64,000 nt of DNA from positions 24,476,317 through 24,540,316 of the forward strand of contig CM060202.1 of NCBI GenBank assembly GCA_030562195.1, written 5' to 3'. This DNA is from Nipponacmea schrenckii. Its lineage: Eukaryota > Mollusca > Gastropoda > Lottiidae. The translations under genes were made by a program, and so were the position numbers. Below the pieces are notes generated by a model. It did no database searches and was not told the origin of the DNA. It worked only from the letters and a program-made list of their open reading frames with translations. This document shows positions 14,201 to 24,330 of the stretch, one piece after another; the first letter of the stretch is position 1; every line of letters starts with the position of its first letter.

Positions 14201-15636
14201 AACCAGGAACATCCACAGACAATAATTCTAGAAATGGTAAACCAGGAACATCCACAGACAATAATTCTAGAAATGGTGAACCAGGAACATCCACAGACAA
14301 TAATTCTAGAAATGGTGAACCAGGAACATCCACAGACAATAATTCTAGAAATGGTAAACCAGGAACATCCACAGACAATAATTCTCGAAATGGTAAACCA
14401 GGAACATCCACAGACAATAATTCTAGAAATGGTAAACCAGGAACATTCACAGACAATAATTCTAGAAATGGTGAACCAGGAACATCCACAGACAATAATT
14501 CTAGAAATGGTGAATCAGGAACATCCACAGACAATAATTCTAGAAATGGTAAACCAGGAACATCCACAGACAATAATTCTAGAAATAGTAAACCAGGAAC
14601 ATCCACAGACAATAATTCTAGAAATGGTGAACCAGGAACATCCACAGACAATAATTCTAGAAATAGTAAACCAGGAACATCCACAGACAATAATTCTAGA
14701 AATGGTGAACAAGGAACATCCACAGACAATAATTCTAGAAATAGTGATCAATACATGGTTAGTATTCTTGCGATGTATATTTAGCGGGATACTGTCTTGA
14801 TATTTTACTCTTTTCTCTGCCACAATCTATAGGAAAAATTCTCATTTCCGTGTATTTTCTCTGCATTTTCCTTTTTTGTCTGTTAGTGACTCAATCAGTC
14901 CGTTATGTTGGGAAAGAATTGTAACATAGTCCATTTCCTAGAGATTTTGGGTCAAAACTCAACGATTCTGATAATTAATGTCAAGAAGACATTTGAGTTT
15001 GACCTTCGGTAATCCTCGGCAGTTCCCGTAAAGTTGAATCTGTCTCAGTAATTTATTGTGAATGTCGTTGTATCGCTTCACCAATGATGCATTTTATTAT
15101 CAATTTGAATCTATATACCTACGTTGATTTTGTGTTTCAATTTCTTTGTCCACAATCAGCTTCTGATCTTTGGTTTCCAGAATCACATGATCACATGACA
15201 ATATTATGGCTGCCATTCATTACCATGATATGTTTCAGAATTTTAGACCAAAAGTCAACTTTACATTGTTTTCTGTTAATTTTACACCGGCGAAAAAAAC
15301 TAAACAAATCGCTTCATTTACAACTTCCTTGATACAAGAAAGGCGATAATTGTAGTATAGAGTTAGTAATAACTTAACATAGTGAAGATGATACAAGGAA
15401 GGTGACTTTCAGTTTCTATCATATTTAATCAACCTAATGTATTTTTGTTTCAGATTTCAGTAAGTTATAGATATGATTCATTAGAATACGATACTTTAGA
15501 AGCTCAAAGACCTGGTCCTGTAAGTGGGTACACCAGACTTTCCCTGAAACACCAACCAACTACAAAAGATATGGACCAGGAACCAAGAGCATCCACAGAC
15601 AATAATTCTGGAAATGTCGAGAAATTATGGTCGTAA
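5214..15636 (+). CDS. Receptor gene 1: three-Ig-domain single-pass membrane receptor with repeat cytoplasmic tail
   Basis: Nine exons join in frame to 2616 nt (871 codons plus TAA): 5214-5256, 7558-7941, 8284-8568, 9218-9280, 9586-9873, 11309-11434, 13334-13390, 13571-14757, 15454-15636. Every junction is GT-AG. All introns are phase 1 except the last, which is phase 0. Order: signal peptide, V-like Ig, second Ig-like domain, 21-residue linker, third Ig domain, transmembrane helix, short cytoplasmic exon, disordered tail of 27 repeats of 13 residues, final exon with three YxxL motifs. Many Asn-X-Ser/Thr sites lie in the predicted ectodomain. It is a type I surface receptor of the Ig superfamily; ligand unknown. 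The exon model is supported by the parallel exons of gene 2. The choice of last exon is the least certain part, since readthrough past 14757 would stop at 14784. Confidence 0.8.
5632..5659. repeat. Perfect 28-bp palindrome
   Basis: GTTGATATTCGTAT followed immediately by its reverse complement. It lies directly after a segment (GCTTCCAGCAATTGCTGATA...) that also occurs near 18665 and 23588, where the palindrome is absent. Confidence 0.85.
6120..7035 (-). mobile_element. Second, inverted hAT-like transposase fragment
   Basis: Reverse-strand translation repeats the C-terminal block of the 260-1600 fragment (CASEGQSIAALTVETLIKI, 6576-6520) and parts of the ACSDAIKGCALVQN stretch near 6870. It is interrupted by stops and frameshifts. 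Together the two fragments form an inverted pair around exon 1 of gene 1. Confidence 0.7.
7558..7941 (+). CDS. Gene 1 exon 2: V-like Ig domain without the canonical disulfide
   Basis: Acceptor TTTTTTAG at 7557, donor GTGAGT at 7942, phase 1-1, 384 nt. The frame runs from VESEDCKKTD to RTALIITG. The F-strand motif DAGIYW (the D-x-G-x-Y-x-C position) has Trp where Ig domains have Cys, and the B-strand stretch EELEFKF has Phe in place of the first Cys. Two other cysteines, near the start (EDC) and in the last strand (ICLG), could pair instead. The paralogous exon at 60036-60449 has the same substitutions. Several N-glycosylation sequons are present. Confidence 0.8.
8284..8568 (+). CDS. Gene 1 exon 3: second Ig-like domain
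   Basis: Acceptor CTTCAG at 8283, donor GTAAAA at 8569, phase 1-1, 285 nt. It carries an Ig-like pattern: IQLECHS (first Cys), TVWYKNG (core Trp) and GGNLTCLVTD (second Cys), with sequons NYT, NVT and NLT. The exon starts with GTAAAC, so the junction reads AG|GTAAAC and also resembles a donor. The matching exon of gene 2 (60837-61124) is closely similar (shared block VLKPEDNYTSTIQLECHS). Confidence 0.8.
9218..9280 (+). CDS. Gene 1 exon 4: 21-codon linker exon
   Basis: Acceptor TATTTTCAG at 9217 and donor GTAAGT at 9281; 63 nt, phase 1-1. It encodes a segment with IEECNNVFE and IVQPE between the second and third Ig domains. Gene 2 has an exon of identical length at 62104-62166 with nearly the same sequence, which makes this very short exon credible. 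Confidence 0.7.
9586..9873 (+). CDS. Gene 1 exon 5: third Ig domain (I-set/C2-like)
   Basis: Acceptor ATTTTCAG at 9585, donor GTATGT at 9874; 288 nt, phase 1-1. Clear Ig hallmarks: LKVRCSAKCHPMCEITW (B-strand Cys and C-strand Trp, with two extra cysteines between) and VGVYVCLVNN (Y-x-C of strand F), then a G strand GFTLRFK. The gene 2 counterpart (62536-62811) keeps the extra cysteines. Confidence 0.85.
10150..11250. repeat. 28-bp minisatellite in intron 5 of gene 1
   Basis: Tandem copies of a 28-bp unit built from GATACTGTACCAG and TGATCCTATACTAGT, most regular at about 10340-10950 and diverging toward both ends. It fills most of the intron between the third Ig exon and the transmembrane exon. 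Confidence 0.9.
11309..11434 (+). CDS. Gene 1 exon 6: transmembrane helix
   Basis: Acceptor TGTTTCAG at 11308, donor GTAAGT at 11435; 126 nt, phase 1-1. Encodes about 25 hydrophobic residues rich in Val and Ile (for example VGVAVIVIVILVIM), then the stop-transfer sequence YRKYQ. Homologous exons occur at 27742-27864, 30927-31049 and 63274-63402. Confidence 0.85.
11880..13240. repeat. 24-bp minisatellite in intron 6 of gene 1
   Basis: Tandem copies of a unit close to TACTCCTTAGATACACCTTC plus TAAT. Because the unit is 24 bp, one frame stays open over 12573-12842 (repeats of SLDTPSNY). It begins and ends inside the repeat and has no splice or codon support, so it is not called as a gene. Confidence 0.9.
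13334..13390 (+). CDS. Gene 1 exon 7: juxtamembrane cytoplasmic exon
   Basis: Acceptor CTTTTTAG at 13333, donor GTTGGT at 13391; 57 nt, phase 1-1. Encodes a basic start (KKKNVPHH) and an acidic end (VPEENSPEE). A similar small exon follows the transmembrane exon in the truncated paralogue at 28144-28188, also with a GTTGGT donor. Confidence 0.65.
13571..14757 (+). CDS. Gene 1 exon 8: long cytoplasmic tail of 27 tandem 13-residue repeats
   Basis: Acceptor GATTTACAG at 13570 and donor GTTAGT at 14758. The non-repeat start carries FYDSV and CYELM tyrosine motifs and LPRTSRDRN. From 13687 to 14739 there are exactly 27 units of 39 bp encoding NGEPGTSTDNNSR with Gly/Ser and Glu/Lys variants. The tail is polar, lacks hydrophobic segments and is predicted to be disordered, rich in Ser/Thr. 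A homologous exon opens at 63900 in gene 2 (PRTSSDNHSRNG). If the intron is not removed, the frame ends at TAG 14782-14784. Confidence 0.8.
13687..14739 (+). repeat. 39-bp coding minisatellite, 27 copies
   Basis: Unit begins AATGGTGAACCAGGAACATC and ends with AATTCTAGA. Copies are almost identical. The commonest differences are two G-to-A changes giving Ser for Gly and Lys for Glu. Because the unit length is a multiple of three, other frames and the reverse strand also stay open here; these are shadows. Confidence 0.95.
15454..15636 (+). CDS. Gene 1 exon 9: terminal cytoplasmic exon with ITIM/ITAM-like tyrosines
   Basis: Acceptor TTTGTTTCAG at 15453, phase 0 with the donor at 14758, TAA at 15634-15636. 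The frame holds RYDSLEYDTL and SGYTRL. LEYDTL and SGYTRL fit the ITIM pattern (S/I/V/L)xYxx(I/V/L), and YDTL and YTRL are ten residues apart, within the 6-12 of an ITAM. The acidic residue three before the first Tyr expected in a strict ITAM is absent. It ends with a repeat-like EPRASTDNNSGN, linking it to exon 8. A second acceptor-like CAG at 15458-15460 and an internal GTAAGT at 15520 allow other splice forms. Confidence 0.6.
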   Translation: MSVSYRYDSLEYDTLEAQRPGPVSGYTRLSLKHQPTTKDMDQEPRASTDNNSGNVEKLWS

Positions 15637-15784
15637 GGTAAATGTATAAAGATTTCGTCCAAAAATTTTTTATACAAAGGTAAAAAACTCGACTGAACAC
15701 AAATTCCAGAATAATTGTTTCAGATCATGGATATTTAGTACAGTAACCCTTCTGAATATTTTTCATCTATTTCGTCCATTCCAG

Positions 15785-15893
15785 AAATGGTGTACCAGAA
15801 CAACTACAGAAAATAAATCCGGGAACATCCAGAGACAATAATGCTAGAAAAAGTGAACCAGGAACATCTAGTAACAATAATTCTAGAATTTGA
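15785..15893 (+). pseudogene. Outlying diverged repeat-tail exon of gene 1 (probably unused)
   Basis: After an acceptor-like TTCCAG (15784) one frame reads diverged copies of the tail repeat (PGTSRDNNARKSEPGTSSNN) ending at TGA 15891-15893. Joining it in this frame needs a phase-2 donor that is not seen, and exon 9 already stops at 15636. It is probably an old or alternative 3' exon. Confidence 0.4.
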
Positions 15894-16219
15894 ACCTATT
15901 TCACTGAATAAGATTGGTCTAGCTAGACATTTGACATGAATCATCAATAGTGGGATAGTCCTTTTTTGTAGAAAAATTTGTAGATGTACAGACTTAGGGT
16001 GGAACAAATATTTTAATGAGAAATATTTTGTTCTGTTCTGATCCGAAATTAGACAAAAAAATAATAGAATTTCAGTACCTGATATATACAGAATTTTTTA
16101 GTTTGCTATCAACAAGATTGGATTTTAATTTCCTGCTTATAGGTATTAATTGAATGAACAGTGTAGGATATATTACCCTGAATGTAGTAAGTTCGAGTCA
16201 AATTTGGCTAGTTGAAACA

Positions 16220-19001
16220 ATAGGATTTTTTTTAATGCTTGTATCTAATCCCGATGAAGATTGGTATAGATGGATAAAAATATTTATTATATCTCAATCA
16301 AGTTTGAATTCGGTTCACAATTTTTGAGTTATTGCCCTTATTGTAAATAATCTGAATTGTAAATGCGAGGCTAAAATACTTAATCTCGATTATACTTGGT
16401 ATGCTAGTATATTGATAAGCTGGTGATTTGTATGGCACTTGTTTTTACTTTTACTTTTTGTATGACCTAGGGTGGAACAAATACTTACGAATTTGGGATA
16501 AAAGATCTGGATATTTTCCTTCTGTTCTGATCTGAAATATGAAAAAAATATAATACAGGTTTAATGTCCGATTATGTACAGATTGTTTTTAGTTTGCTAT
16601 CAACAAGATTGGCTTTAAAGTTTTTTTTGAAGTTTGTTCTTATCCCGATTGTTAAATATGGATTGTATAGATTATATCTCGATCGAATTTCATTGAGGAA
16701 ATACTCAGGTTAACAATTTTTGAGTTATTGCCCTTGATTTTAAAAATCTGACTTGTAAATGCAAGGCTAAAATACTTAATCTGGATTAAACTTGGTATGC
16801 TAGGATATTATTGAGCTGATAGTGGGTGTATGTCGATTTGTTTGGCATTTTTTTTACTATTTATTATTATAATGTCGTGACCCCTGTCCCTTCGTTCGTC
16901 CGTCAATCTGTCCGACGGTCCGTCGGTCCGACGGTTCGTCCGTCCACAATTGGCTTGTGAACGATAGAGACTACAGTTTTTATCGGATTTGAATGAAACT
17001 TGCTGTGATCATTTATATTGATGAGATCTCAGACAAGTTCGAAATTGATGATTTTTCGACAAACGGTTTTTGAGTAATTGCACTTGACTTAGCCAAAACG
17101 CATCAAAATTGGCTTGTAAACGCGATAGAGACTACAGTTTTCGTCAGATTTGAATGAAACTTGCTGTGATTATTTATATTGAAGAGATCTCGGACAAGTT
17201 TGCAATTGGCGATTTTTCGATAAAGAGTTTTTGAGTTATTGCCCTTGACTTAGTCAAAATGCGTAAAAATTGGATTTTAAATGCTATAGAGACTACAGTT
17301 TTCATTGGATTTGAGTTAAACTTGCTGTGATCATTTATATTGATGAGATCTTGGACAAATACGAAATAGGCGAATTTCGATGAACGGTTTTTGTGTAATT
17401 GCACTTGACTTAGTTAGAACCCGTCAAAATTGGCTTGTGAACGCGATAAAGATCACAATTTCCATTGGATTTGAATGAAATTTGGTGTGATCATTTAAAT
17501 TGATGAGATCTTAAACACGTTTGATAGTGACGATTTTTTGGTGAACATTTTTTTAGTTATTGCCCTTGACTTGTCAAAACGTATCAAAACAGACTTGTAA
17601 AAACCACAGACACAACAGTTTTCATCTGATTTGAATTTGGTGTGATCATTGAAGTTGATGAGATCTTGGTTAAGTACGAAATTAGCGAGTTTTTGAGTTA
17701 TTGCACCTATCTTGACACAACACTGCGAAATTGGTTTGTGATTGCAATAGACAATACAGTTTTTATTTGATTTGAATGAAATTTGATGTGATCATTTTTA
17801 TTGGTGAGTTCTTGAACAAGTTCAATATTTTCTATTTTTCGATGAACTATATTTGAGTTATTGCCCTTGACTTAGTCCAAACTCATGAAACTTAGCTAGT
17901 TAAGACAATAGAGACTAGGTTTCATCTGATTTGAATCAAATGTGAACATTTATATTGATGAGAACTTGGATTAGACCTAAATAATGTTGGATTTTCTGCC
18001 TGTGTTAAAACAGAAAATATATTGTAAAGTGGGCGTATCTTGCTAGGCAACTGCTTGTTAATTTTATTTTTATATCCTCGACTGGTGCTTGCAATACATT
18101 TTTTTTGAAGAATTAAATTTTGTGTTTGTTTATATTTCTGTTCTCACATTTTGCCAAGATTATGACGTCACTATCACAAATACTATCAAGCTAAATGTTT
18201 ATAAAGATAGGGTAGATCGATTATATTGTATAAAATTTAAGATTATTGGTGGATCAGATACAACTAAAGCAGTATTACCAGGCAGACAGAACACCCAGGG
18301 TGACTATTTCTTGGATCAGCTGATAGACTGAAGAGAGAGAGATTTGAGTGTCAACATTTATTTCAATATGGCATCCGCTTACACCCCAAAATTAGGTAAT
18401 TGCGCATAACAAATTAGAACTACTTAGTTAAAAACAGTACTTATCTCCCTTCAACTGTAATTGAAAATTTTGTGGGGTCTAACCAGATTGAACTAATCGT
18501 AACAACACCATATAAACTCCCTTTAATGTAGGTCAATTTTGAATAGCCTAATGGCTTCTTTGTACCTAATTCCCTATCGCCCGATGGTAGAACGGTTTAA
18601 ACATTTCCTTAGTATATCATAAACAACCGGTGGTGGTGGTTGTAATTGACAAGTTAACGTTTGCTTCCAGCAATTGCTGATATCGCAAACTAGGTAGTTG
18701 CACTTTGGAGGTCGTTGGAAGTGGATTTAGAATCATTTGGCTGATTTAGAAAACTGTTGGTTTGGTGGTGGTTTGAGAAATCGTACGATCTGGTCGCAAC
18801 GAATGTCATGGCGGAGAAACTCGGCCCTGGATGGTGTGGCGTGAGTGACTCAGTCTTCTACATTCTTCCAAAACTCGTTATGATAATGGTGGATGTTGTT
18901 GGTGGTTGTTGGTTTGGTTTTGTTTGGTTGGGTTTGGTTAGATTACTGAATGCCAAGTTGAATAGAATGCTGTAAACATGTCCTAAATATATCATAAACA
19001 A
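16220..19001. repeat. Composite repeat, copy 1
   Basis: About 2.8 kb, closely matching 21471-23925. Contains ordinary AT-rich sequence, a GTCCGTCCGTC-rich stretch (16885-16945), an array of roughly 160-bp monomers (16955-18000), a CAGCAATTGCTGATATCGCA block also seen at 5609, and a G/T-rich segment (18755-18950). It ends in a partial unit of the 126-bp satellite that follows. Open frames inside (18089-18331, 18757-18975) recur in the other copy, with no similarity I recognise. No transposase was seen. Confidence 0.75.
16955..18000. repeat. Tandem array of about 160-bp diverged monomers
   Basis: Monomers recur with landmarks GATAGAGACTACAGTTTT, TTGAATGAAACTTGCTGTGA, ATTGATGAGATCT and TTTTTGAGTTATTGCCCTTG at about 160-bp steps (near 16966, 17126, 17288, 17448, 17606 and later). 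Copies differ by many substitutions, so the array is old. Copy 2 (22195-22950) has fewer monomers. Confidence 0.8.
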
Positions 19002-20540
19002 CCGATTGAAGAGATAGGTTTATACTACCCTTGATTATAATTCTCTCAGTAAACTATTTAACCTGAGTCCACTGAATGTCAAGTTAAATAGAATGGTGTA
19101 AACATGTCCTAAATATATCATAAACAACCGATTGAAGAGATAGGTTTATACTACCCTTGATTATAATTCTCTCAGTAAACTATTTAACCTGAGTCCACTG
19201 AATGTCAAGTTAAATAGAATGGTGTAAACATGTCCTAAATATAACATAAACCACCGATTGAAGAGATGGGTTTATACTACCCTTGATTATAATTCTCTCA
19301 GTAAACTATTTAACCTGAGTCCACTGAATGTCAAGTTAAATAGAATGGTGTAAACATGTCCTAAATATATCATAAACCATCGATTGAAGAGATGGGTTTA
19401 TACTACCCTTGATTATAATTCTCTCAGTAAACTATTTAACCTGAGTCCACTGAATGCCAAGTTAAATAGAATGGTGTAAACATGTCCTAAATATATCATA
19501 AACCATCGATTGAAGAGATTTGTTTGTACTACCCTTGATTATAATTCTCTCAGTAAACTATTTAACCTGAGTCTAATAAATGTCAAGTTAAATAGAATGG
19601 TGTAAACATGTCCTAAATATATCATAAACCATCGATTGAAGAGATGGGTTTATACTACCCTTGATTATAATTCTCTCAGTAAACTATCTACTGAATGTCA
19701 AGTTAAATAGAATGGTGTAAACATGTCTTAAATATATCGTAAACCACCGATTGAAGAGATAGGTTTATACTACCCTTGATTATAATTCTCTCAGTAAACT
19801 ATTTAACCTGAGTCCACTGAATGTCAAGTTAAATAGAATGGTGTAAACATGTCCTAAATATATCATAAACAACCGATTGAAGAGATAGGTCTATACTACC
19901 CTCGATTATAATTCTCTCAGTAAACTATTTAATCTGAGTCTAATAAATGTCAAGTTAAATAGAATGGTGTAAACATGTCCTAAATATATCATAAACAACC
20001 GATTTTAGAGAGGTGTTTATACTACCGTTGATTATAATTCTCTCAGTAAACTATACTGAATGTCAAGTTAAATAGAATGGTGTAAACATGTCCTAAATAT
20101 ATCATAAACAACCGATTGAAGAGATGTGTCTATACTACCCTCGATTATAATTCTCTCAGTAAACTATTTAACCTGAGTCCACTGAATGCCAAGTTAAATA
20201 AAATGGTGTAAACATGTCCTAAATATATCATAAACCATCGATTGAAGAGATAGGTTTATACTACCATTGATTATAATTCTCTCAGTAAACTATCTACTGA
20301 ATGTCAAGTTAAATAGAATGGTGTAAACATGTCTTAAATATATCGTAAACCACCGATTGAAGAGATAGGTTTATACTACTCTTGATTATAATTCTCTCAG
20401 TAAACTATTTAACCTCAGTCCACTGAATGTCAAGTTAAATAGAATGGTGTAAACATGTCCTAAATATATCATAAACAACCGATTTTAGAGAGGTGTTTAT
20501 ACTACCCTTGATTATAATTCTCTCGGTAAACTATTTAACC
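18945..20540. repeat. 126-bp satellite array, about 13 copies
   Basis: Unit of 126 bp (for example actgaatgtc at 19071 and again at 19197) with landmarks AAATAGAATGGTGTAAACATG, ATATCATAAAC and ATTATAATTCTCTCAGTAAAC. Some units are shorter because a block around AACCTGAGTCC is deleted. Copies are very similar, suggesting recent expansion. It starts inside the end of composite repeat copy 1. Confidence 0.92.
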
Positions 20541-20728
20541 CTATTGTTCCTGAGAATACACACAAAACCTTTCAAGATCAGATTTATTGCCTGTGTCATC
20601 TTCACTTGACAGACATGGAGATGTGTGAGCAAACACTCTATTTAGCTCAACACAATACCCCCCGTATTCCGAATCACTGGCGTCTGAATATACAATTCTT
20701 TATGGAAGACCGAATTGCCCAATATTAA
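20540..20728 (+). other. Unrecognised open frame next to the satellite
   Basis: A 62-codon open frame running to TAA at 20726-20728 with non-repetitive, protein-like composition (for example CHLHLTDMEMCEQTLYLA and IPNHWRLNIQFFMEDRIAQY). No start codon or splice acceptor could be assigned. I do not recognise the family; it may be an exon fragment trapped at the satellite edge or part of a mobile element. Confidence 0.3.
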
Positions 20729-20854
20729 GACGTCTTAATTCTTAATCCTTAATTCGTAATGCTTTATTCATACTCCTTCATTTGTTAGTCATTTTGAACA
20801 TTTGTTTAACAAAATCAACATTTGTTCATAAAAATCATAAAAAAGGAGTGACTC

Positions 20855-21470
20855 TAAAATATTATCTAGCCAGGGTCTCTATGACCGTCAAAGAAATATT
20901 ACAGTCATATGCATATCAGTTTCAAAATGGTTGTATTATTCTCTATTATTATCTGACCAGGGTCTCTGTGTCTTTCAAGAATATCAATAACAATCAAACG
21001 GAATGTGAAATCGATTACCCATTCATAGTTGAAATTCAATTATTTCATGGGGTAAGAAAGTTGAAATCTTGTTTACCATATGAAAGAGAGACCTATCTAG
21101 GTTACGGTGTCGGCAATGAGTCAGAAAACAGCAACTCCTTAACATGTACAATTACATTTCATATAACATATTCGCCATTTCCGCTTTGTATAATAACATT
21201 AGTAGAGTGTATCTTACAAGGAAATAATAGAGTTATGTGAAAATCAGTTTTAGAATGACTGTTAACTCTATTATAATATCTATCTGGGGTTTCTATGACC
21301 TTCATGGATCCCCATAACAAAATCAAAACTTTCTTGTTTATCATGTGAAAAAATTGTTTCTTTGTTATAATATCTAACCAGAGTCTCTATGACTGTCGAT
21401 GAACTAATGCAGTCATAAATATCAGTTTTAAAAGGAGTGTCTCTATTATAATATCTAGCCATAGGATTTT
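20855..21470. repeat. Dispersed-tandem repeat of about 85 bp
   Basis: Imperfect units containing TATAATATCTAGCCAGGGT, TCTATGACCGTCAAAGAAAT and ATTACAGTCATATGAATATC. Further blocks are at 24880-25240, 25470-25835, 26090-26130 and the duplicated 28655-29020 region, and in reverse orientation at 34170-34320. The frame 20782-21240 crosses these units and is not believed. Confidence 0.7.
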
Positions 21471-23925
21471 TTTTAATGCTTGTATCTAATCCCGATGAAG
21501 ATTGGTATAGATGGATAAAAATATTTATTATATCTCAATCAAGTTTGAATTCGGTTCACAATTTTTGAGTTATTGCCCTTATTGTAAATAATCTGAATTG
21601 TAAATGCGAGGCTAAAATACTTAATCTCGATTATACTTGGTATGCTAGTATATTGATAAGCTGGTGATTTGTATGGCACTTGTTTTTACTTTTACTTTTT
21701 GTATGACCTAGGGTGGAACAAATACTTACGAATTTGGGATAAAAGATCTGGATATTTTCCTTCTGTTCTGATCTGAAATATGAAACAAATATAATACAGG
21801 TTTAATGTCCGTTATGTACAGATTGTTTTTAGTTTGCTATCAACAAGATTGGCTTTAAAGTTTTTTTTGAAGTTTGTTCTTATCCCGATGAAACTTGTTA
21901 AATATGGATTGTATAGATTATATCTCGATCGAATTTCATTGAGGAAATACTCAGGTTAACAATTTTTGAGTTATTGCCCTTGATTTAAAAAATCTGACTT
22001 GTAAATGCAAGGCTAAAATACTTAATCTGGATTATACTTGGTATGCTGGTATATTATTGAGCTGATGGGTGTATGTCGATTTGTTTGGCATTTTTTTTTA
22101 CTATTTATCATTATATTGTCGTCACCCCCTGTCCGTCCGTCAATCTGTCCGTCCGTCCGTCGGTCCGACGGTCCGCCCGTCCACAATTGCTTGTGAACGC
22201 GATAGAGACTACAGTTTTTATCGGATTTGAATGAAACTTGCTGTGATCATTTATATTGATGAGATCTCGGACAAGTTCGAAATTGATGTTTTTCGACAAA
22301 CGGTTTTTGAGTTATTGCACTTGACTTAGTCATAACGCGTCAAAATTGGCTTGTGAACGCGATAGAGACTACAGGTTTTATCGGATTTGAATGCAACTTG
22401 CTGTGATTATTTATATTGAAGAGATCTCGGACAAATTGGCGATTTTTCGATAAAGAGTTTTTGAGTTATTGCCCTTGACTTGTCAAAATGCGTAAAAATT
22501 GGCTTTTAAATGCCATAGAGACTACAGTTTTCATTGGATTTGAATTAAACTTGCTGTGATCATTTATATTGATGAGATCTTGGACAAATACGAAATAGGC
22601 GAATTTTCGATGAACGGTTTTTGTGTTATTGCACTTGACTTAGTTAGAACCCGTCAAAATTGGCTTGTGAACACGATAAAGATCACAATTTTCACTGGAT
22701 TTGAATGAAATTTGGTGTGATCATTTAAATTGATGAGATCTTAAACAAGTTTGATAGTGACGATTTTTTGGTGAACATTTTTTGAGTTATTGCCCTTGAC
22801 TTAATCAAAACGTATTAAAACAGACTTGTGAAAACCACAGAGACAACAGTTTTCATCTGATTTGAATTTGGTGTGAACATTTATATTGATGAGAACGTGA
22901 ATTAGACCTAAATAATGTTGGAGTTTCTGCCTGTGTTAAAACAGAAAATATATTTTAAAGTGGGCGTATCTTGCTAGGCAACCGCTTGTTAATTTTATTT
23001 TTATATCCTAGACTGGTGCTTGCAATACATTACTTTTGTAGAATTAAATTTTGTGTTTGTTTATATTTCTGTTCTCACATTTTGCCAAGATAATGACGTC
23101 ACTATCGCAAATACTATCAAGCTAAATGTTTATAAAGATAGGGTAGATCGATTATATTGTATAAGATTTAAGACTATTGGTGGATCAGATACAACTAAAG
23201 CAGTATTACCAGGCAGACAGAACACCCAGGGTGACTATTTCTTGGATCAGCTGATAGACTGAAGAGAGAGAGATTTGAGTGTCAACATTTATTTCAATAT
23301 GGCATCCGCTTACACCCCAAAATTAGGTAATTGCAAATTAGAACTACTTAGTTAAAAACAGTACTTATCTCCCTTCAACTGTAATTGAAAATTTTGTGGG
23401 GTCTAACCAGATTGAACTAATCGTAACAACACCATATAAACTCCCTTTAATGTAGGTCAATTTTTAATAGCCTAATGGCTTCTTTGTACTTAATTCCCTA
23501 TCGCCCGATGGTAGAACGGTTTAAACATGTCCTTAGTATATCATAAACAACCGGTGGCGGTGGTTGTAATTGACAAGTTTACGTTTGCTTCCAGCAATTG
23601 CTGATATCGCAAACTAAGTAGTTGCACTTTGGAGGTCGTTGGTAGTGGATTTAGAATCATTTGGCTGATTTAGAAAACTGTTGGTTTGGTGGTGGTTTGA
23701 GAAATCGTACGATCTGGTCGGAACGAATGTCATGGCGGAGAAACTCGGCCCTGGATGGTGTGGCGTGAGTGACTCAGTCTTCTACATTCTTCCAAAACTC
23801 GTTATTATCATGGTGGTTGTTGTTGGTGGTTGTTGGTTTGGTTTTGTTTGGTTGGGTTTGGTTAGATTACTGAATGCCAAGTTGAATAGAATGCTGTAAA
23901 CATGTCCTAAATATATCATAAACAA
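21471..23925. repeat. Composite repeat, copy 2
   Basis: Direct copy of 16220-19001 from ATAGGATTTTTTTTAATGC through ATATATCATAAACAA. It is about 0.3 kb shorter, mainly because the 160-bp array has lost monomers. It ends in the same partial 126-bp satellite unit, but here no satellite array follows. Confidence 0.8.
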
Positions 23926-24330
23926 AACATTATGAAACCACGTGTTAGCACAAACAACATTTATTGATAAAACCCTTGTCAAGAGACAGCACCAAAAACA
24001 ATGCTTATCGATATAATGCTGAATGGATGTTGATTTTAAAATACCAATGCAGTACAGACCAATTCTCATATATTAACACCGTTGTATATTAACAAAGCTA
24101 AGATCTAAAATTAATTGGTCTGGTCAGCAAAGGTCGATGTTCTCTTTTGAAACTTCTAACCTCAGCGACAAACTGGCCAAATTAGTGAGGTGCAAGTCCT
24201 TTTGTGAACCAATCTATTCTGTTTGAACCACACCCACCTCGGATGTTCATAGATTGATCCTCACTCTTAATGACGTCTTGCTGTGATCGGATTCAAATCT
24301 AATAGATCACCAGATATGCATTATTTTTGT
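23926..24330. other. No recognisable feature
   Basis: AT-rich sequence between the end of composite copy 2 and a small tandem duplication. I see no gene, RNA or repeat here. Confidence 0.5.

Noticed and set aside
13650..14729. 359-codon minus-strand frame and overlapping plus-strand frames (13688-14053, 14078-14800)
   Set aside because: They are shadows of the 39-bp coding repeat, whose unit length is a multiple of three. Only the frame joined to exons 7 and 9 of gene 1 has splice support.
18089..18975. Frames 18089-18331 and 18757-18975, repeated at 23020-23262 and 23681-23899
   Set aside because: Conserved only because the whole composite repeat is duplicated. No domain recognised, and the differences between copies do not favour synonymous sites.
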